64,000 nt of DNA from Lepeophtheirus salmonis (GCF_016086655.4 NC_052137.2:6758001-6822000); one strand, 5' to 3'; shown: positions 1 to 12,282, counted from the first letter of the stretch. Notes: generated from the sequence alone by a model not told the origin. Program-made: numbers and translations.

Positions 1-330
1 CTTGTGGTTTCAAGCTCGATTTTCCAGAGAGCCATGTGAAAAGTGGGTGAAAAGTGCCTTGTGAGGTTTGGAAGGCCACTTTTGACATCAGCAGTTCCTA
101 TCTCCTCCATTGCAATATTCTTTTGAATGAGTCTTTTGAGCTCTGTGGAACTCTTTTTTTAAACCTCATGCCCCCCTACAGCACTGATGCCAATCAACTC
201 AACTATACATTTTGCATGTATGTCGAGGGGAAGGCCTGCAGTGTCTCTCATCCAAGCACCAAGGCCCTCACTATCAACCAGCACTGGGACCCCATTTTTT
301 GCCTACAGTAAACAGTTTAAATTCAACCTT
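1..330 (+). mobile_element. Tc1/mariner-like element remnant, internally deleted
   Basis: Broken transposase reading + strand. The left part reads like the end of the helix-turn-helix region (a KCLVRFGRPLLTS-like stretch in shifted frames). The right part reads like the region around the third catalytic acid and beyond (STDANQLNYTF, then KACSVSHPSTKAL and NQHWD). The central catalytic core that should lie between them is absent. The same junction appears in the copies at 16434, 27423, 33254 and 42840. The expected final Asp is Asn here (QLNYTF). The left end lies outside the window. Confidence 0.6.
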
Positions 331-1875
331 GAACAGGATCCTATTTTATTTATATCCTAACTTGGGCTAAAGTAACTCATGAAATTTGAGACCAGTACCC
401 GCCTAATTTTGGTTTCAGATCTGGATTCGAAAGTTTGGGTACTCGAAATTTATATAAACATCGGAACCAACTGGATCTGAGAAAATGAAGATTTATCATA
501 TCTCTAATCATAACCCAATATTGTATTACATATAGTCTGTAATACTTTTTTGATTTTGGTTATATTGCTCAGAGTTGGTATGACTTAGAAACCCATAAAG
601 TCCTGTAAGTAGGTTCGATATCCGGTACATTCTATGATAATAGAAGAATTTTTTTGTAGTTGCAATCCAAAAAGTCAAAATGGAGTGTGGATTACATTTG
701 TATTCTTCTACTACTAAAAGAAAATTATTCTGGTGAATCCTTGGGTTTATTGCAGATTGCAATTAAAGAAACCAAAATAATTGATCGTTTCAACAAAAGA
801 ACGATACATGTATAAATTATATTTGAAACAGAACAAATTGGGGCCAATGTAAGCCACATAAATCAAATAAAGGCTTTCAACTATAATTTATGGGTATTTC
901 AACTCATGTAACAATTTTGAATACGAGGCCAATAATTGATGTAAATATGTTTATGAAATATTGGGTTGTATGAACAGCGTGCACCCATTCTTTAACAAAT
1001 AATTTTGAGTGCATGCACGTTAGGATGTGTTCTTTTGCTTTTTTGATTGCTAGCCAGAAGTGTTTGGGTAAGTTTAAAAAAATGGTATCAATCAACAAAG
1101 TGTTTCTTCAACACTCGTATAAAAGGCAGAATGTCCTTGATGCAATCCGTGGAAGACAAGGTGATGCTAGTTTTTTCCTAACATAGAAAAGTAATTAATA
1201 GACAAATAAAAAATAACAAATAAGAATCGCAAATTAAATATTATTTTCTGGAATCCAATTCCAATTCCAGAAAGAACAACCGATTCTTCAATTCAATATT
1301 CCAATTCCAGAAAAAAACACCTTATTCTCCAATTCCCAATTCTGATTAATCGTCCCTTCATTAACGACAAACAACCCTTTGCGGTCTCCTCTACTTTTCA
1401 CAGACCAATGTGTATACTGCTGAATGATTCCCTCGTAATTGTGTGGGAACATAAATCATATACTTGGATTTTTCTTGAAAGTATATAAACATGTACGTTC
1501 ATACATTTTTATGGTTACTTGCCAAAATATTCACATAAGAAACTACATTTATTCGTTATTTGCATGAATGCCTCTTTACTCCCAAATAAGTTTTTATAAA
1601 GAAATTAGTAAGAAGCTTTATATAATATAATCTTATATGTATGGATCGTAATTTGATTAATACAACTTTTAGAGTATTTCGTTACTACATCATTTAATGT
1701 TTGCCTCTCTTTCACTCGTTCTCAGTTGAGAGGATGATTGATGAAACATGTAAGATTAAAATCATACATATTTTATTAATAGCAAAAATTTAAATACAAT
1801 CAAAAAAGTGCTAGTGATCCTTGATTTGGGAGTGTTTTTGCTCGATATGTCAGGGGAAAAACATATATAAGTATT
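331..1875. other. A/T-rich non-coding stretch
   Basis: No convincing gene. A short degenerate tandem of a CAATTCCAG-like motif lies at about 1250-1350. Open frames here are short and without recognisable domains. Confidence 0.6.
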
Positions 1876-2085
1876 CAGGGACGTCCGCAGGATTATATAT
1901 ATATATATATATTTATTTTTTTAGGGGGGCGGGGAATATAAAAGATACAAAATAATTTTTTTGCAAAAATTATGTTTCAAATCTATTTTTTTTTTCGTAT
2001 GAATGTCAAAAATTTAGAACTTTTCTCAAAAGATTTCTGAAATCCATAGTTATAGACAAAAAAACCTCCCCTGCGCACACCCCTG
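1876..2085. mobile_element. A/T-unit terminal-inverted-repeat element, short copy
   Basis: Begins CAGGGACGTCCGCAGG followed by a (TA)n tract and ends in CTGCGCACACCCCTG, so the two ends are inverted copies of a CAGGGGCGTCCGCAGG-like terminus. The interior holds AAATTT-type A/T units. Flanking pentamers (GTATT and GCAAT) match only in part. Same family as 9418, 12644, 24090, 38308 and 46102. No coding capacity. Confidence 0.6.
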
Positions 2086-2185
2086 GCAATAACAAACAAA
2101 TCATTATCCACTCTGATATAATGAATATAATATAAAAAGGTACAATTCTTAATAATACTTCAAATCACTGGCGTACAGCATTATC

Positions 2186-2396
2186 AAGGTTAGTAGAAAT
2201 ACAATGATAGACCATCATGTAATCTGGCTCGCTCGGTTTTTCAATTTGAAGTACCGTACCTACTGCTGGGCAAGGCATACCAATTTTGAGATAACAAGCA
2301 ATCACACATACACTATGACGTCAATAAAAAGCGTGGTGAAAGTTAAACATAAGTCGTACATGCGTTATGGTATAACCTTTTATTTTTATTAACCTT
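2186..2396. mobile_element. MITE, AAGGTTAATAGAAATAC family
   Basis: Starts AAGGTTAGTAGAAATAC and ends TATTTTTATTAACCTT, an imperfect inverted repeat. The right arm also carries the sub-terminal GTTATACCATAACG motif in inverted form. The second copy at 48131-48452 has the same ends. About 210 bp, no transposase; the 62-codon open frame inside is incidental. Confidence 0.6.
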
Positions 2397-3732
2397 GAGT
2401 TGTATGATATTTAAAACTCTTCCGGTGCCTTTTTCTGGAGGTGTGTCCGTCGTTGTTTAGAACTGAATATTGCAAGTCCATCCTGTATATCAATAAAAAA
2501 AACCTTATAAAGTTCGGTCCTTGATGACGTCACTCAACTTTCTTTCACTTGACCTTTTTTAAGTAGTTTAAGTATACTGACAGTTCCAAGGAACAATAGT
2601 CTAAGGATCAGTCCCAAGAACTGATAGGGCCGCTTCTACGTCTAGACTGAATCGAATAAGCAAAGACTCAGAGGACACTACTTTTTTTCTCGTCCTCATT
2701 TTGTGTTCACATAATTAATTGCATAATCATCATTTAATATTTGTATTCCAAAAAAAAAATCGTAAAATATTTTTTTTTGTCTAAGAAAAAGTATAAGTTG
2801 AATTTTTCACCAACTTTTTCCTTCTACTTTTTATTGCTTTCTCTTTTGTTTCTTTTTTTTTTATTCTTCATTCTTCAAGGACATATAAAACCGGTCCTAA
2901 GACTTTTTTTTTTATGAAAAAAATGTTTATGATCGTTTTGACTTCATAAATTCATATAAATGCAAATATTCACATTTAAGAGTTGAAATAGGGCTATAAT
3001 ATCAGAAATACCACCGTTTCAAATGGTACTCCACATCCTAATACCGTTTTTATTTTTTTATTAACCATTTATACCCTGAATTAAATTTTAAATGATTTTT
3101 TTTTTTTTTTAATTATTCAAACCTGGATATATGTAAAAACACATTTATTATAAATATATATTTTTTTTTTTGACAGTCTGGAAAAATTTACATATATCAA
3201 AGTAAAAATTCTCAGTTCGTAGCGCAAATTTGACTTAAATGTCCCACCGATAAAAACTGTTGAATGTGTCTTAAATCTAAACTTAGAATGTGTTTTAGTG
3301 CCTTTAGCTGATATTTTTTATAAACATACCTGATTGTTTACAACTATTTAGCCTACCAGAAATTTTGTTCATCGAGTTAAATGAAGCAGATGTCAAGGAG
3401 AACTGAAATTCACGTCACTGTACCACCAAAGCTTTTGCTTTAACTGAAAAGTGGTGCACTTTTCTGATGCAACACTGAATGAAGACGTAAACAGAACTTT
3501 TCTTCTACCGGTTTTATTCTGTTTCCAAATTCTACTTCTTTATTTATTGTTGATATATGTTTTTTTATAGTATGACGAATTATTTCACAATCGGAAGTAA
3601 AGGGTTAAACTTATATTCCTTAAAAAAGTGCAAGATAGTGAAGTTATAGAAAAGATAGAAAGTTAGGCCAAATCAAAGAATGCAAACCTTTTTTTATTCA
3701 AAACTATGTATATTTACTCAGCTCCTTTTTTT
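2397..3732. other. Non-coding stretch with GGTCC-rich repeat
   Basis: At about 2515-2665 there is a degenerate repeat with GGTCC, GACAGTTCC and GATCAGTCC motifs, related to copies near 5985, 22785, 29290 and 47510. The rest is homopolymer-rich A/T sequence without recognisable genes. Confidence 0.5.
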
Positions 3733-3855
3733 CAGAGGGAGGGGCTTAAGTCCCCCAAAAGTTTCTGAAAATGTTTATTATTAATATAATACAAATCTGT
3801 TAATATACGCATTACGTTATTAATAATAATTTTTGTGGATAAGCCCCCTCCCCTG
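3733..3855. mobile_element. Putative very small TIR element
   Basis: Left end CAGAGGGAGGGGCTTA; the right end reads TAAGCCCCCTCCCCTG, its near-perfect inverse. About 123 bp, A/T-rich inside, no coding capacity. No target duplication could be recognised. Confidence 0.4.
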
Positions 3856-5084
3856 ATTAACAGTAAAATTAATATTATCAACTCAGCGACAGTTAAAGTG
3901 AGGCTTGAATTAAGGTCAAGAGAGGTCATATTGAAAATCAATATGCTATTACCATCTATTTTGTTAAATAAAAACAAAAAATCGTCACAATACATTTATT
4001 CATAATGCGGATTAGGTCAACGTTTATTCAAATTGTAGTTTATGACCCTGTACAATGTACACAGAGAATTGAGACCCAATAATCTTCTTTTTGAAAGATC
4101 TGTATAAATCCTAGCTTATACCTTTAATAGGTAAGTAAGTATTAAAAAAGGGCTCCTTAAGGATTTCAGTTAAACAAATGGAAGATATATATATATATAT
4201 GATATCCAAAGATCCCTAATATTTTATCATTAAAACCTTTTCTAAGTCGAGGCAAAGTTTTGTGTGTGTAGAGGCTTTAAAGATCAACATAAATAAGGAT
4301 TCATTAGAGGATAAAAAAAAGTTATGGAATATAAGATCTTGTGGCCTTTCTTTTGTTATATCTCAAGGTGTTATTTTAGTAGCATACAAATATAGATTTT
4401 ATTTTTGTTAACATCTGTCGAATAATCTGTTTGTATTCCTATTATCCGTGTTCTGTATGTCAATGGGTTGAAATCCTATGTGCTCTTATTAAGCTACGCC
4501 CCATTTTCAACAATAATTGGATTCGATGGTTAGGAACGATTTTGGGTCATTTTTCAAGGGTTTTTTTCAAGTAAATGAAAACAACCATTGAACGCACTTG
4601 ATAAATATATACACATGACATATTTTGAATACAATATTCAAAGAAAACATACATTTTCACCAATAATAAACAATAACGATATATAATCGTCATTTATTTA
4701 TATTTTAAGGAAAAATATCCTTGAGACAAACTGGCTTTCGGTAAAATAGTTTAAGGCAAAATGTCCTGAGGCAAAATAGCTTACGCCAAATTAACAGCCA
4801 CCACTTATAAGAAATATTCTTACTTAAGTCAGTTTTAATTAATAATAGAAACAAGCTATTATCGTGTATGAAATATTCATAAATCCTAAGGACACGTTCA
4901 AAACAGGAGCAAAACTTGTTTCAAAGAACACTATTGATCAAATGGCGTAATATTAGATCGTAATATAATATCAGCCAGTGATATCAACATCAATCAATCT
5001 TCACCGACTTTTATAATAATAATAATAAACTATTATCATGGATAAAAGATACTTAAAGTGTTTATACAATAACGCAATCGGTAT
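3856..5084. other. Non-coding stretch with GGCAAAAT motif tandem
   Basis: At 4735-4795 an AGGCAAAATG-type motif is repeated about four times (GGTAAAATAG, GGCAAAATGT, GGCAAAATAG, GCCAAATT). Related motifs occur near 7815 and 60690. Nothing else recognisable. Confidence 0.5.
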
Positions 5085-5245
5085 AAATGAAAGTTTGTCT
5101 GACGGTCTGAATGTATGTATGTAGGAAAACAAGTCACAGGGTAGCACTGGAAATAATGCTCCCTGATATATATAATAAAAATATTTTTTATATCAGAAAT
5201 AAAAATGTAGTCATATTAATGAAATATTGCAGGCGTGTGAGTATA
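5085..5245 (+). repeat. Dispersed GTCTGAATGTATG / ATTAATGAAATATTGCAGG repeat
   Basis: Contains TTTGTCT..GTCTGAATGTATGTATG, a CACAGGGT block, an A/T core and ATTAATGAAATATTGCAGG. The same order is seen at 9340-10045 (where another element interrupts it), 15035-15165 and, inverted, 24880-25140. Non-coding. This copy serves as the empty site for the insertion at 9418-9988. Confidence 0.65.
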
Positions 5246-5499
5246 TCAAAAGTTCAGCTTCTGGTATTTTTTTGGTATCTTATGTATAAATTAATAATTT
5301 ATTTGTGAATATGTTAAGATTTGATAAAGTATAAACGCGAATTTGTTTAAATAAATTTTGTTAAAAGTGAGCACTCCTTTAAATGTAAGTACTCATCTGA
5401 CATCCCAACATATTAAATTGTTTTCCTCAAACTCTTAAAATTATTATTTCTTTCTTGAGACGGGAACACGTCATATGAGTTGATACTAATATATATGCA

Positions 5500-5880
5500 G
5501 GGGTAAAAATCCAGTCATGAATGGGCATGTTAAAATAAATCAGCAGAAAATCAACATGGTAACCATAACAATTTGAAGAATATTTTGGAGGAGAGGAAGA
5601 ATCATGCTCATGACGTTTAATTGTATCAGTTACAATCAGCTGAGACAAAAGAGGAAGGAAAAAAAGAAATTAACAAGGACATTTGCTAGAATTACTCCGA
5701 ATTTGATCCCCAATTCTACTCTGAGTCCCACAAGGACTTACAATTATATCTCTATCTTTTATGAGCACACTCGACCGTTCAAACATGAATATATTTGAAT
5801 CTATTTAGGAAAGGATGTGCACTACTCAGGAATTAAATAATAATGACAACTTCTATGGAAAATAAAATTCCTTCTTTATA
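5500..5880 (+). repeat. About 390-bp dispersed repeat, copy A
   Basis: Aligns over its whole length with 55250-55655: ATGGGCATG near the left end, then AAAATCAACATGGTAA, CAATTTGAAGAAT, CATGACGT, a CAATCAGCTG block, CCCCAATTCTAC, and AAAATTCCTTCTTTAT at the right end. Shorter relatives occur at about 6815, 33110, 42640 and 43490. No open frame is shared between copies. Confidence 0.75.
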
Positions 5881-7545
5881 CTACCGATCACAAATTAACG
5901 GTCGAGCTAAAAAATACCCCTGATTTAGATCATTGAGTATATATAAATATTGTTTCGAGTAGTTATGTGTAGGATTGTGGTAGTTCTTATTTTGGACTTA
6001 AGTCTACAGTCCAGTCCAGTTCAGCCTTGGTCTGTTCCAGTTCAGTACTAAAAACTTATAATCGGTCCTACATCATGTCATTCAATTATTTTTAAATGAG
6101 CTATAGTACTGACAGTCTGAAAGACCAACTGTCTTAAGGGTCGATCCTAAAACATGACTGGACCAAATTGTTAAGGACAGACACAATATTAGTTACGTGT
6201 GAATGTGCTCATGAAAAACTCAAAGGATTTCTTAGAGAGTTATCTTCTATTAAGAAAAATATGTTCTTTATCCGGTGCCTAACTACTCCGGTGCAGGATT
6301 CTTCCGCTAGTACAATATATGTGTAAATTCTATAAGATGTTGAACAAGTTTTGGACATTTTTAATCAACGAATACCATGGACTGATTTTTATTCCCATAT
6401 TAAAACTATGGACGGATAGAACCAATTGTTTACATTCATTTTTTAAATAAGAAAAGGTTCTGCTAATAATACAAATATATTCCATTGAGTTATTGACTAA
6501 ATTAAGCAACATTATATCTAAAAAGCTATACAGTTGTTGATTACTATTTACAAGGGATGTGCTATAAGCAAAGCTCATCAATTGGTATATAAGTTTTATG
6601 AGGCACAAAAACCTGGTTCATAAACCAAAAGTGCAAGTATTTACTCAGAACTCGTTAAATAACTGTATCTTGGAATTTCCTCTTTGACTGACTTTCTTTC
6701 TCAGTGAAATTTAGAGCTTATGTTTTAGCACAAGCAACACTTTGTAGAAGTATGTTGACGGTTAGTGAAGAAAATTGTGTTTATTTTGGGTATGTAAAAA
6801 AAAAAAAAAAAATCAAAAATCAACATGAAAATTTGAAAAATATTTCAAAGGAGAGCAACTTAGATGTAATGACGATTGATTAGATGAGGAAAGTTACTCT
6901 TTTTCTTTGACGCACTCGTGATTACTTGACAATTATATGTTCTCTCCTTAAGAATAAAAGAATAATTATGACAGTTTTGGTAAATCAAAATTTATGTGAG
7001 TGTAGCAAATACAATAAGAGCACGATTTTCAAACTTCATACTTTAATAATCTCTGATTATTACTTATTATTATAATAATTATTATTTTTACAATTAATAT
7101 GCATCAGGGCCATAAAAATATATTGTTTATAATCCGAATATAGTAAAATATTACTTTGTAGTTTATATAAATTTTGAAATTATGCTTATGATCAATATTC
7201 AAATAAGTTGAGCCAATTTTTTAATGTAATTTGAGGAATAACTCGTAACTCGTCGAGTTTTTTTTTCTTTTTTTTTTTTTTTTTTTTTTTTATGGAACTT
7301 GAAAATACTCTGAAAGCAAAATTCAGTTTGCAACACATTACTACTATTTATATAACAAAAAGAAATCCATTATTTTTCTAATACATGGCTTTAATAATGT
7401 TTTTCTAGTGTTATATATGTGCTATCGGTTTCCACGATATGGCGTTCGAAAGATAAGATTCCCTTCTAAAATAATATTTCAGAGAGTTTCGTGAGAGTTT
7501 TACTTATTATTTTTTGAGTGGTTGTCAAAGATGGACACCGGCAAA
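5881..7545. other. Non-coding stretch with GGTCC-type repeat and poly-T
   Basis: Holds a CAGTCCAGTCCAGTTCAG repeat (about 5985-6185), a fragment of the 5500-type repeat (about 6815-6880) and a long T tract (about 7259-7291). No recognisable gene. Confidence 0.5.
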
Positions 7546-8060
7546 AAAGAATATACGCCATATTTTACAGTTTTTCTTCGATTAAGGTGAAAAAGCAACT
7601 CAGACAGCTAAAAATGAGAGTAGTGTTTATGTTTGTGATATTTTAACAACCAATTACGCGCAATTTTGCTTTCGTCGATTCCGTTTGTATAATTTCGATG
7701 TCAAAGAATGAAGGTCTTTTTTCGAAAATGTGGATAAAATAATAAAAATCCTCGATTGTCAAAGAAATAAACATTAATGAAATATATATATATATATATT
7801 AAATTTTTTGTCAAAGTGTCCGTTTGGCAAAATGGCATTCGGCAAAGTGTGAAAATGTGAATAGGGTTTATATTCCTGATGCTGTAACAACCAGTCATGT
7901 GTTACTTTGGTCTTGTCAATTTCGTTTTGTAATTTTGATGTTAAATGATGATGCACTAGGCTCTAGAAAATGAATTGTCGAAAATTTGGGAAAAATATTG
8001 GAGTCCAAACGTCCATTTAAGTACTGTTTTGATTGTCAAGGAGATGTTCCATATTTCTAC
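7546..8060 (+). pseudogene. Two mariner transposase N-terminal remnants in tandem
   Basis: Two successive degenerate copies (about 7546-7765 and 7840-8060) of the first helix-turn-helix segment of a mariner transposase. Both carry the degraded track of AENVN-VYG, then TNH, then FRRFRSGNFDV. The same segment is in frame at the start of the mariner at 53217-54179 (opposite strand). Both are full of frameshifts and have no catalytic domain. Two more copies lie at 23188-23635. Confidence 0.6.
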
Positions 8061-9339
8061 ACACTATCCCCGTATGATGTGTACAAATTACGATATCGTA
8101 CAAGTTGCAACCAAAAAATGATACATGTATGTTACAAAATGCCAATTTACAGAGAAAAAAAAACTTACAGGAGGCGTTTGTGAAATTTTAGAAGTGTCCC
8201 ATAGAATTGCTGGATTTTCATTAATTAAATAGGAGAAATCAATTTCACGTAATTTATATTTAATATAGATACATTCTTAATCTTTCACCCAGTTTAAACA
8301 AATTTCCAATCCATTGCTTCGTTTAATCGTACCTTTGTCTCGAAAATAAATCATCTCAAAATATCCTGTAAAATCACAAAAAAAATTGTATTGGATATGA
8401 AAAAAAAGGTTTAATGGACGTCAAATTATATATTCATTTAGTATTTTGTAAATTTTATAACCAATCTTTTTGTTCAAAATACATAAATTTTAGTCCGACA
8501 TTAGCACCTTCAATCTATATTACTACGTAATTTGAAAGTTCTTTGTCTTAATTTTAACCGCTCTCTCTTATTTTTCAATAATTATCATTTAGTGTCTAGA
8601 AATCATGGGAAGATATTTATATACTTGAATTTCAAATTATATACTTCAATTGAGAATATTTCAAATCATCTACTGCACAATACTATTTTCTGTAATTCCT
8701 AAAAAATATCATTCAATTATCTTTATGTTTAAGTAATTTGTGTTGTTATATTGAAATATCTTATATTATTTCATCGCAGATTTCGGTGTAGTTTATAACA
8801 TAAACAGATTGGAAAAAAGACATGAAATGTCGATGATAAGTTCTTTAATATTTTAGCTAGAGACATGATTTTGGTATCAAAATGTATTTGTCATTATCTA
8901 TTAGATAGAAGCGATATGAAAAGAAATAAAAATGAATTTGAAATTTGTGAAAACATATCCAAATGATATTAATCAAGTGTGTATTGCTCATAAATGTACG
9001 ATGATCATACGTCTCATTTTAATTTATAGTTACTCAACTTCAAAAACATTTCTTTTACTTTGCCCTTTGACGAGAAAAGTAAAATAAATTAAAGAACCCA
9101 ATTTCCTTTCTTTGCAACTATAAATCCCTACAAGATACTTTAAAAAGACGTAAGCTTGAGGGAAAAACCTTACGTATGAATATTGACATTTTTTTTATAA
9201 ATATATCCCAATGCGGGAAGCTTTCTAAAATTCAATACTTTAATTTGTTTATATGTCCCAGCATGTTATATCCCCACAATGTTTCATTTTTTAAGCAACA
9301 AATATTTCAAGTAAAATCTTATTTATTCATATATCTTTA
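8061..9339. other. A/T-rich non-coding stretch
   Basis: No gene, repeat or motif that I can support. Confidence 0.5.
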
Positions 9340-9935
9340 TCTGTCTGTATGAATGTATGAAAAACAGTCACGGGGTGCACTTTATATGATATATATTGTA
9401 AACATATTTTGATATTATAGGGGTATCCATAGGGGATGGCTGGACGGGCTGTAGCCCTCCCCCAAACTAAGGAATTTTGGTTGTTTACTAGAAAATTTAT
9501 TCATTGAATTTTTTGTTTCAAAATATTTTAAATTAAAAAAAAAATTCAAGAAATTTAATTTTTGTAAACAGTTGTTGTAGACTTTTGAAATTTCAAAAAA
9601 AAAAAAAAATTCCGAGAATAGCGATGGATTTTTGAGTTTTTTTTCCATTAACTTTAATATTTTAAACTTTTCGTGTGTAGCTGTGGGTTTGTAAAATGTT
9701 TTTCCAAAAAAATAAATTTTGTAAACAGCTGTGGACTTCTGAAACTTAAAAAAAAATTTAATTCTTCGAGAATAACTATGGATTTTTGAATTTTTTTTCC
9801 AAGAACTTTAATATTTTAAATTTTTTGTGAGTAGCTGTAGATTTGTGTAATACTTTCCCAAAAAAATTAATTTTTGTGAACAATTGTGGATTTTTGAAAT
9901 TTTTTTTCTAATTAATTCTAAAGAAAAGGCCCCCC

Positions 9936-9968
<33 letters not shown>

Positions 9969-10045
9969 TAATTCTGCAGATACCTCTGTATTAGAAATAT
10001 CAATGTAGTCGTTTTAATGAAATATTGCAGGCATGTGCATTTACT
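9340..10045 (+). repeat. Dispersed GTCTGAATG/GCAGG repeat, split by an insertion
   Basis: Left part (9340-9417) carries TGTCTGTATGAATGTATG and CACGGGGTGCACTTTATAT. Right part (9989-10045) resumes with GAAATATCAATGTAGTCG and TTAATGAAATATTGCAGG. Together they align with the uninterrupted copy at 5085-5245, so the 571 bp between them are a later insertion. Confidence 0.65.
9418..9988. mobile_element. A/T-unit TIR element, copy with TATTA duplication
   Basis: Left terminus TAGGGGTATCCATAGGGG followed by a hairpin GGGCTGTAGCCC. Right terminus (TA)n ATTCTGCAGATACCTCTG, an inverse of the left terminus. Flanked by TATTA on both sides (9413-9417 and 9989-9993). The interior is about seven degenerate A/T units, each with CAGCTGTGGATTTTTG-like cores separated by A and T runs. 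No coding capacity. Confidence 0.75.
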
Positions 10046-11261
10046 ATCGAATATGCACAATTTTCTCTCTTTTGTTTATAATAATTAAAAAGCATTGACA
10101 GTATATGTTCAGATTTAAATAAAATTATATACGTTTGTACGTAAAAATTAATTAACTAAAAAAGACTCATGGATTGACAAACCCAGATAATTTATATAAC
10201 ACATGAGCATAATTTCATCCTTATTCCAATAGCAAACAACTATTTAATGTGTTTTAAAGTCTAAACATTACATATTTTGATTAAAAAATTTAAAGGGAGC
10301 AACAATTTCAACCCAAAATAAATAATACCGACGTATAAATCTCATTTCTCTTTATTCAGGCAAAATGGTTTTAAGGGAAAAACATTGTACACCCAAATTG
10401 ATTTGTCGTACTTTCTCATAATTTGATAATTATAGGAATTCATTTTTTGTTTTCAAAACTAATGCTACCTATGAAACATTAGAATAGAAAACTTGACTTC
10501 ATTTGGTGTATCAAGTTTCCAAAGGCAAAAATAACCCCATTTGTTCCCACCTATGTAATTAAATGAAAAAGGAAATGGATACAAAAAGATATTTTTTTTT
10601 TGGTTGATCTATTTATTTTATATCATTCTAATAATAATTAATGAAAAAAGTTATTTTCAACCCTTCAGACATTCATAATTTACAAGATTGTTCGAATTTA
10701 ATTTTCCTATATATTTTGTGCCCGATTGAGTAGCACTGATTAAGTATACGTAAACATTTTGGTATTATATTTCCTCCATCTGACCTAAGAGTTGTCTTTT
10801 AAAAGTCCCTATACTTCGTGTATGTTTCCTTCTCTAGGAACGACCGAGACGCGTGATTGAGTTCAAAAGAATAATTTATCCTGAGCACATTGATCCATTA
10901 CCTTCTCCAATTAATTACAACTCAACTATTACAAAAAAAAGAGGTGGTTGTTCCATGTACAGGGTGCATTCTTTGACTACTGTCAACTTTCCCCTGTAGC
11001 AACTTGCCCTATGCTCGCCCTACATTTATATGGTGTAAACATGAAGACGTTAGCCATTCTCATTGTTTTTTTTTGTTTTTCTTCTTCATCAGCTGAATCA
11101 ATTGAATTGATTAAATGAATGCTCAAAACAATATCCCAAAAGGACGATAAAAATATTAGTTAAAATTGTGACTTTCATATCTTTTCCAACTCTTCATTTT
11201 CAACGTATCTTCTCGACTACATACATATTTCTTAACAGCTGAAATTTATATCCAGATATTT
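10046..11261. other. A/T-rich non-coding stretch
   Basis: No gene or repeat that I can support. Confidence 0.5.
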
Positions 11262-11400
11262 CTCAACTTAAAAAGTAATTTTGTATTTCCCTCCCCTTTT
11301 TTTAAAACTAAGTTTATCTTATTCATTATTGGTCACATTGGATAAAGCGTTGTAAAGGTGTGAGTGTATACTGAAAGCTGTGTGTGAGCTCTTCATGGCT
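11262..11400 (+). mobile_element. Mariner 5'-end fragment
   Basis: Carries AAAAAGTAATTTTGTATTTCC, then TTTAAAACTAAGTTTATCTT and a TTGGTCACATTGGAT block. This terminal block recurs at 15222, 18395 (inverted) and 24600-24875 (inverted). Terminal region only. Confidence 0.55.
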
Positions 11401-11419
11401 CACCCTGATATCCCCTCTG

Positions 11420-12062
11420 TCCCAGAATAAACAGGTCTCGTCCTGTCAAATAGGTGGAACTCCAAAAACTGCTTCCTGTGGTCCTGAAATAGCTTAATCA
11501 TGGCTCTACAGCAGGTAACCCTTGTTGGCCTGAGATAAAGAATGAGGTACTCACAATCTGAGGAGGATTTTGAAACGTAGATCTTCAGTCAGAATTCCAG
11601 AAATTGCAGTGGGCTGAGGGGAAAGCTCTGCTAAGACCTCTCGAACGCTCAATCGGAGTTTGTTCTTTACCAGGTCCTTGACTTGGGTGATGTTGTTGGG
11701 GTTCCTTGTCTCCTGGGGATGTCCTGTTGAAACATCTTTTTTGAGCTTAAAAGTCCCATCCCAGATCTCACTAGCCCACCGAAAGATGGTTGCACGACTA
11801 GGGCATGCATAAGGGTAAACGATAATGAGGTCGGTGTGGATCTTAAACACTATTTCTCCCAGTTTGTAGGTTGTCAAAAAGGACGAGCGAAAATTGTGAG
11901 TCTCCATGTACAGCAAAGAATGGAGAAACATGTGCAAATGTGGTATGTAGGTATTAGCTGTTGAGTCTCTAAATAACTTAGGAATGTTTTTCCATCATAA
12001 AATTCATGAGAAAATTGATGTTGGCGGAGTTTTGGAGCTAATTCTTCTCCCTTCCCTTCAAA
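11420..12062 (-). pseudogene. Tc1/mariner transposase, N-terminal DNA-binding half
   Basis: Reads on the minus strand. An uninterrupted frame at 11551-11937 encodes a paired helix-turn-helix: SRATIFRWASE (first HTH), a GHPQETRNP linker, and DLVKNKLRLSVREVLAEL followed by ILTEDL (second HTH). Further pieces continue in shifted frames to about 11430 (RAMIKLFQDHRKQFLEFH). The catalytic D-D-D/E core is missing. It is 80-90% similar by eye to the N-terminal half of 17310-18200. A long hairpin begins immediately beyond its 5' end at 12063. Confidence 0.7.
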
Positions 12063-12282
12063 CCAAGAAGAAAAAGAATAATAACAAGAAAAAAACTGCC
12101 TTTTATTTCTCTCATATGACATAATTAGAGTCATTTTTGACTGAATATTTAGATGCATAATATTTATTGAGTATACAAATATTATGCATCTAAATATCCA
12201 GTCAAAAATGGCTCTAATGACGTCATATGAGAGAAAGAAAAGGCAGTTTTTTTTTTGTTGTTATTATTATTTTTCTACTTGG
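12063..12282. repeat. Long hairpin: 103/106-bp inverted repeat, 11-bp loop
   Basis: Left arm 12063-12165 and right arm 12177-12282 are inverted copies, about 90% matched, separated by ATTGAGTATAC. Matching landmarks include AAATATTATGCATCTAAATA, CAGTCAAAAATG, CATATGAGAGAAA, AAAAGGCAGTTTTTTT and the distal CTTGG. The right arm carries TGACGTCA where the left has a decayed version. No coding capacity. Confidence 0.85.
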
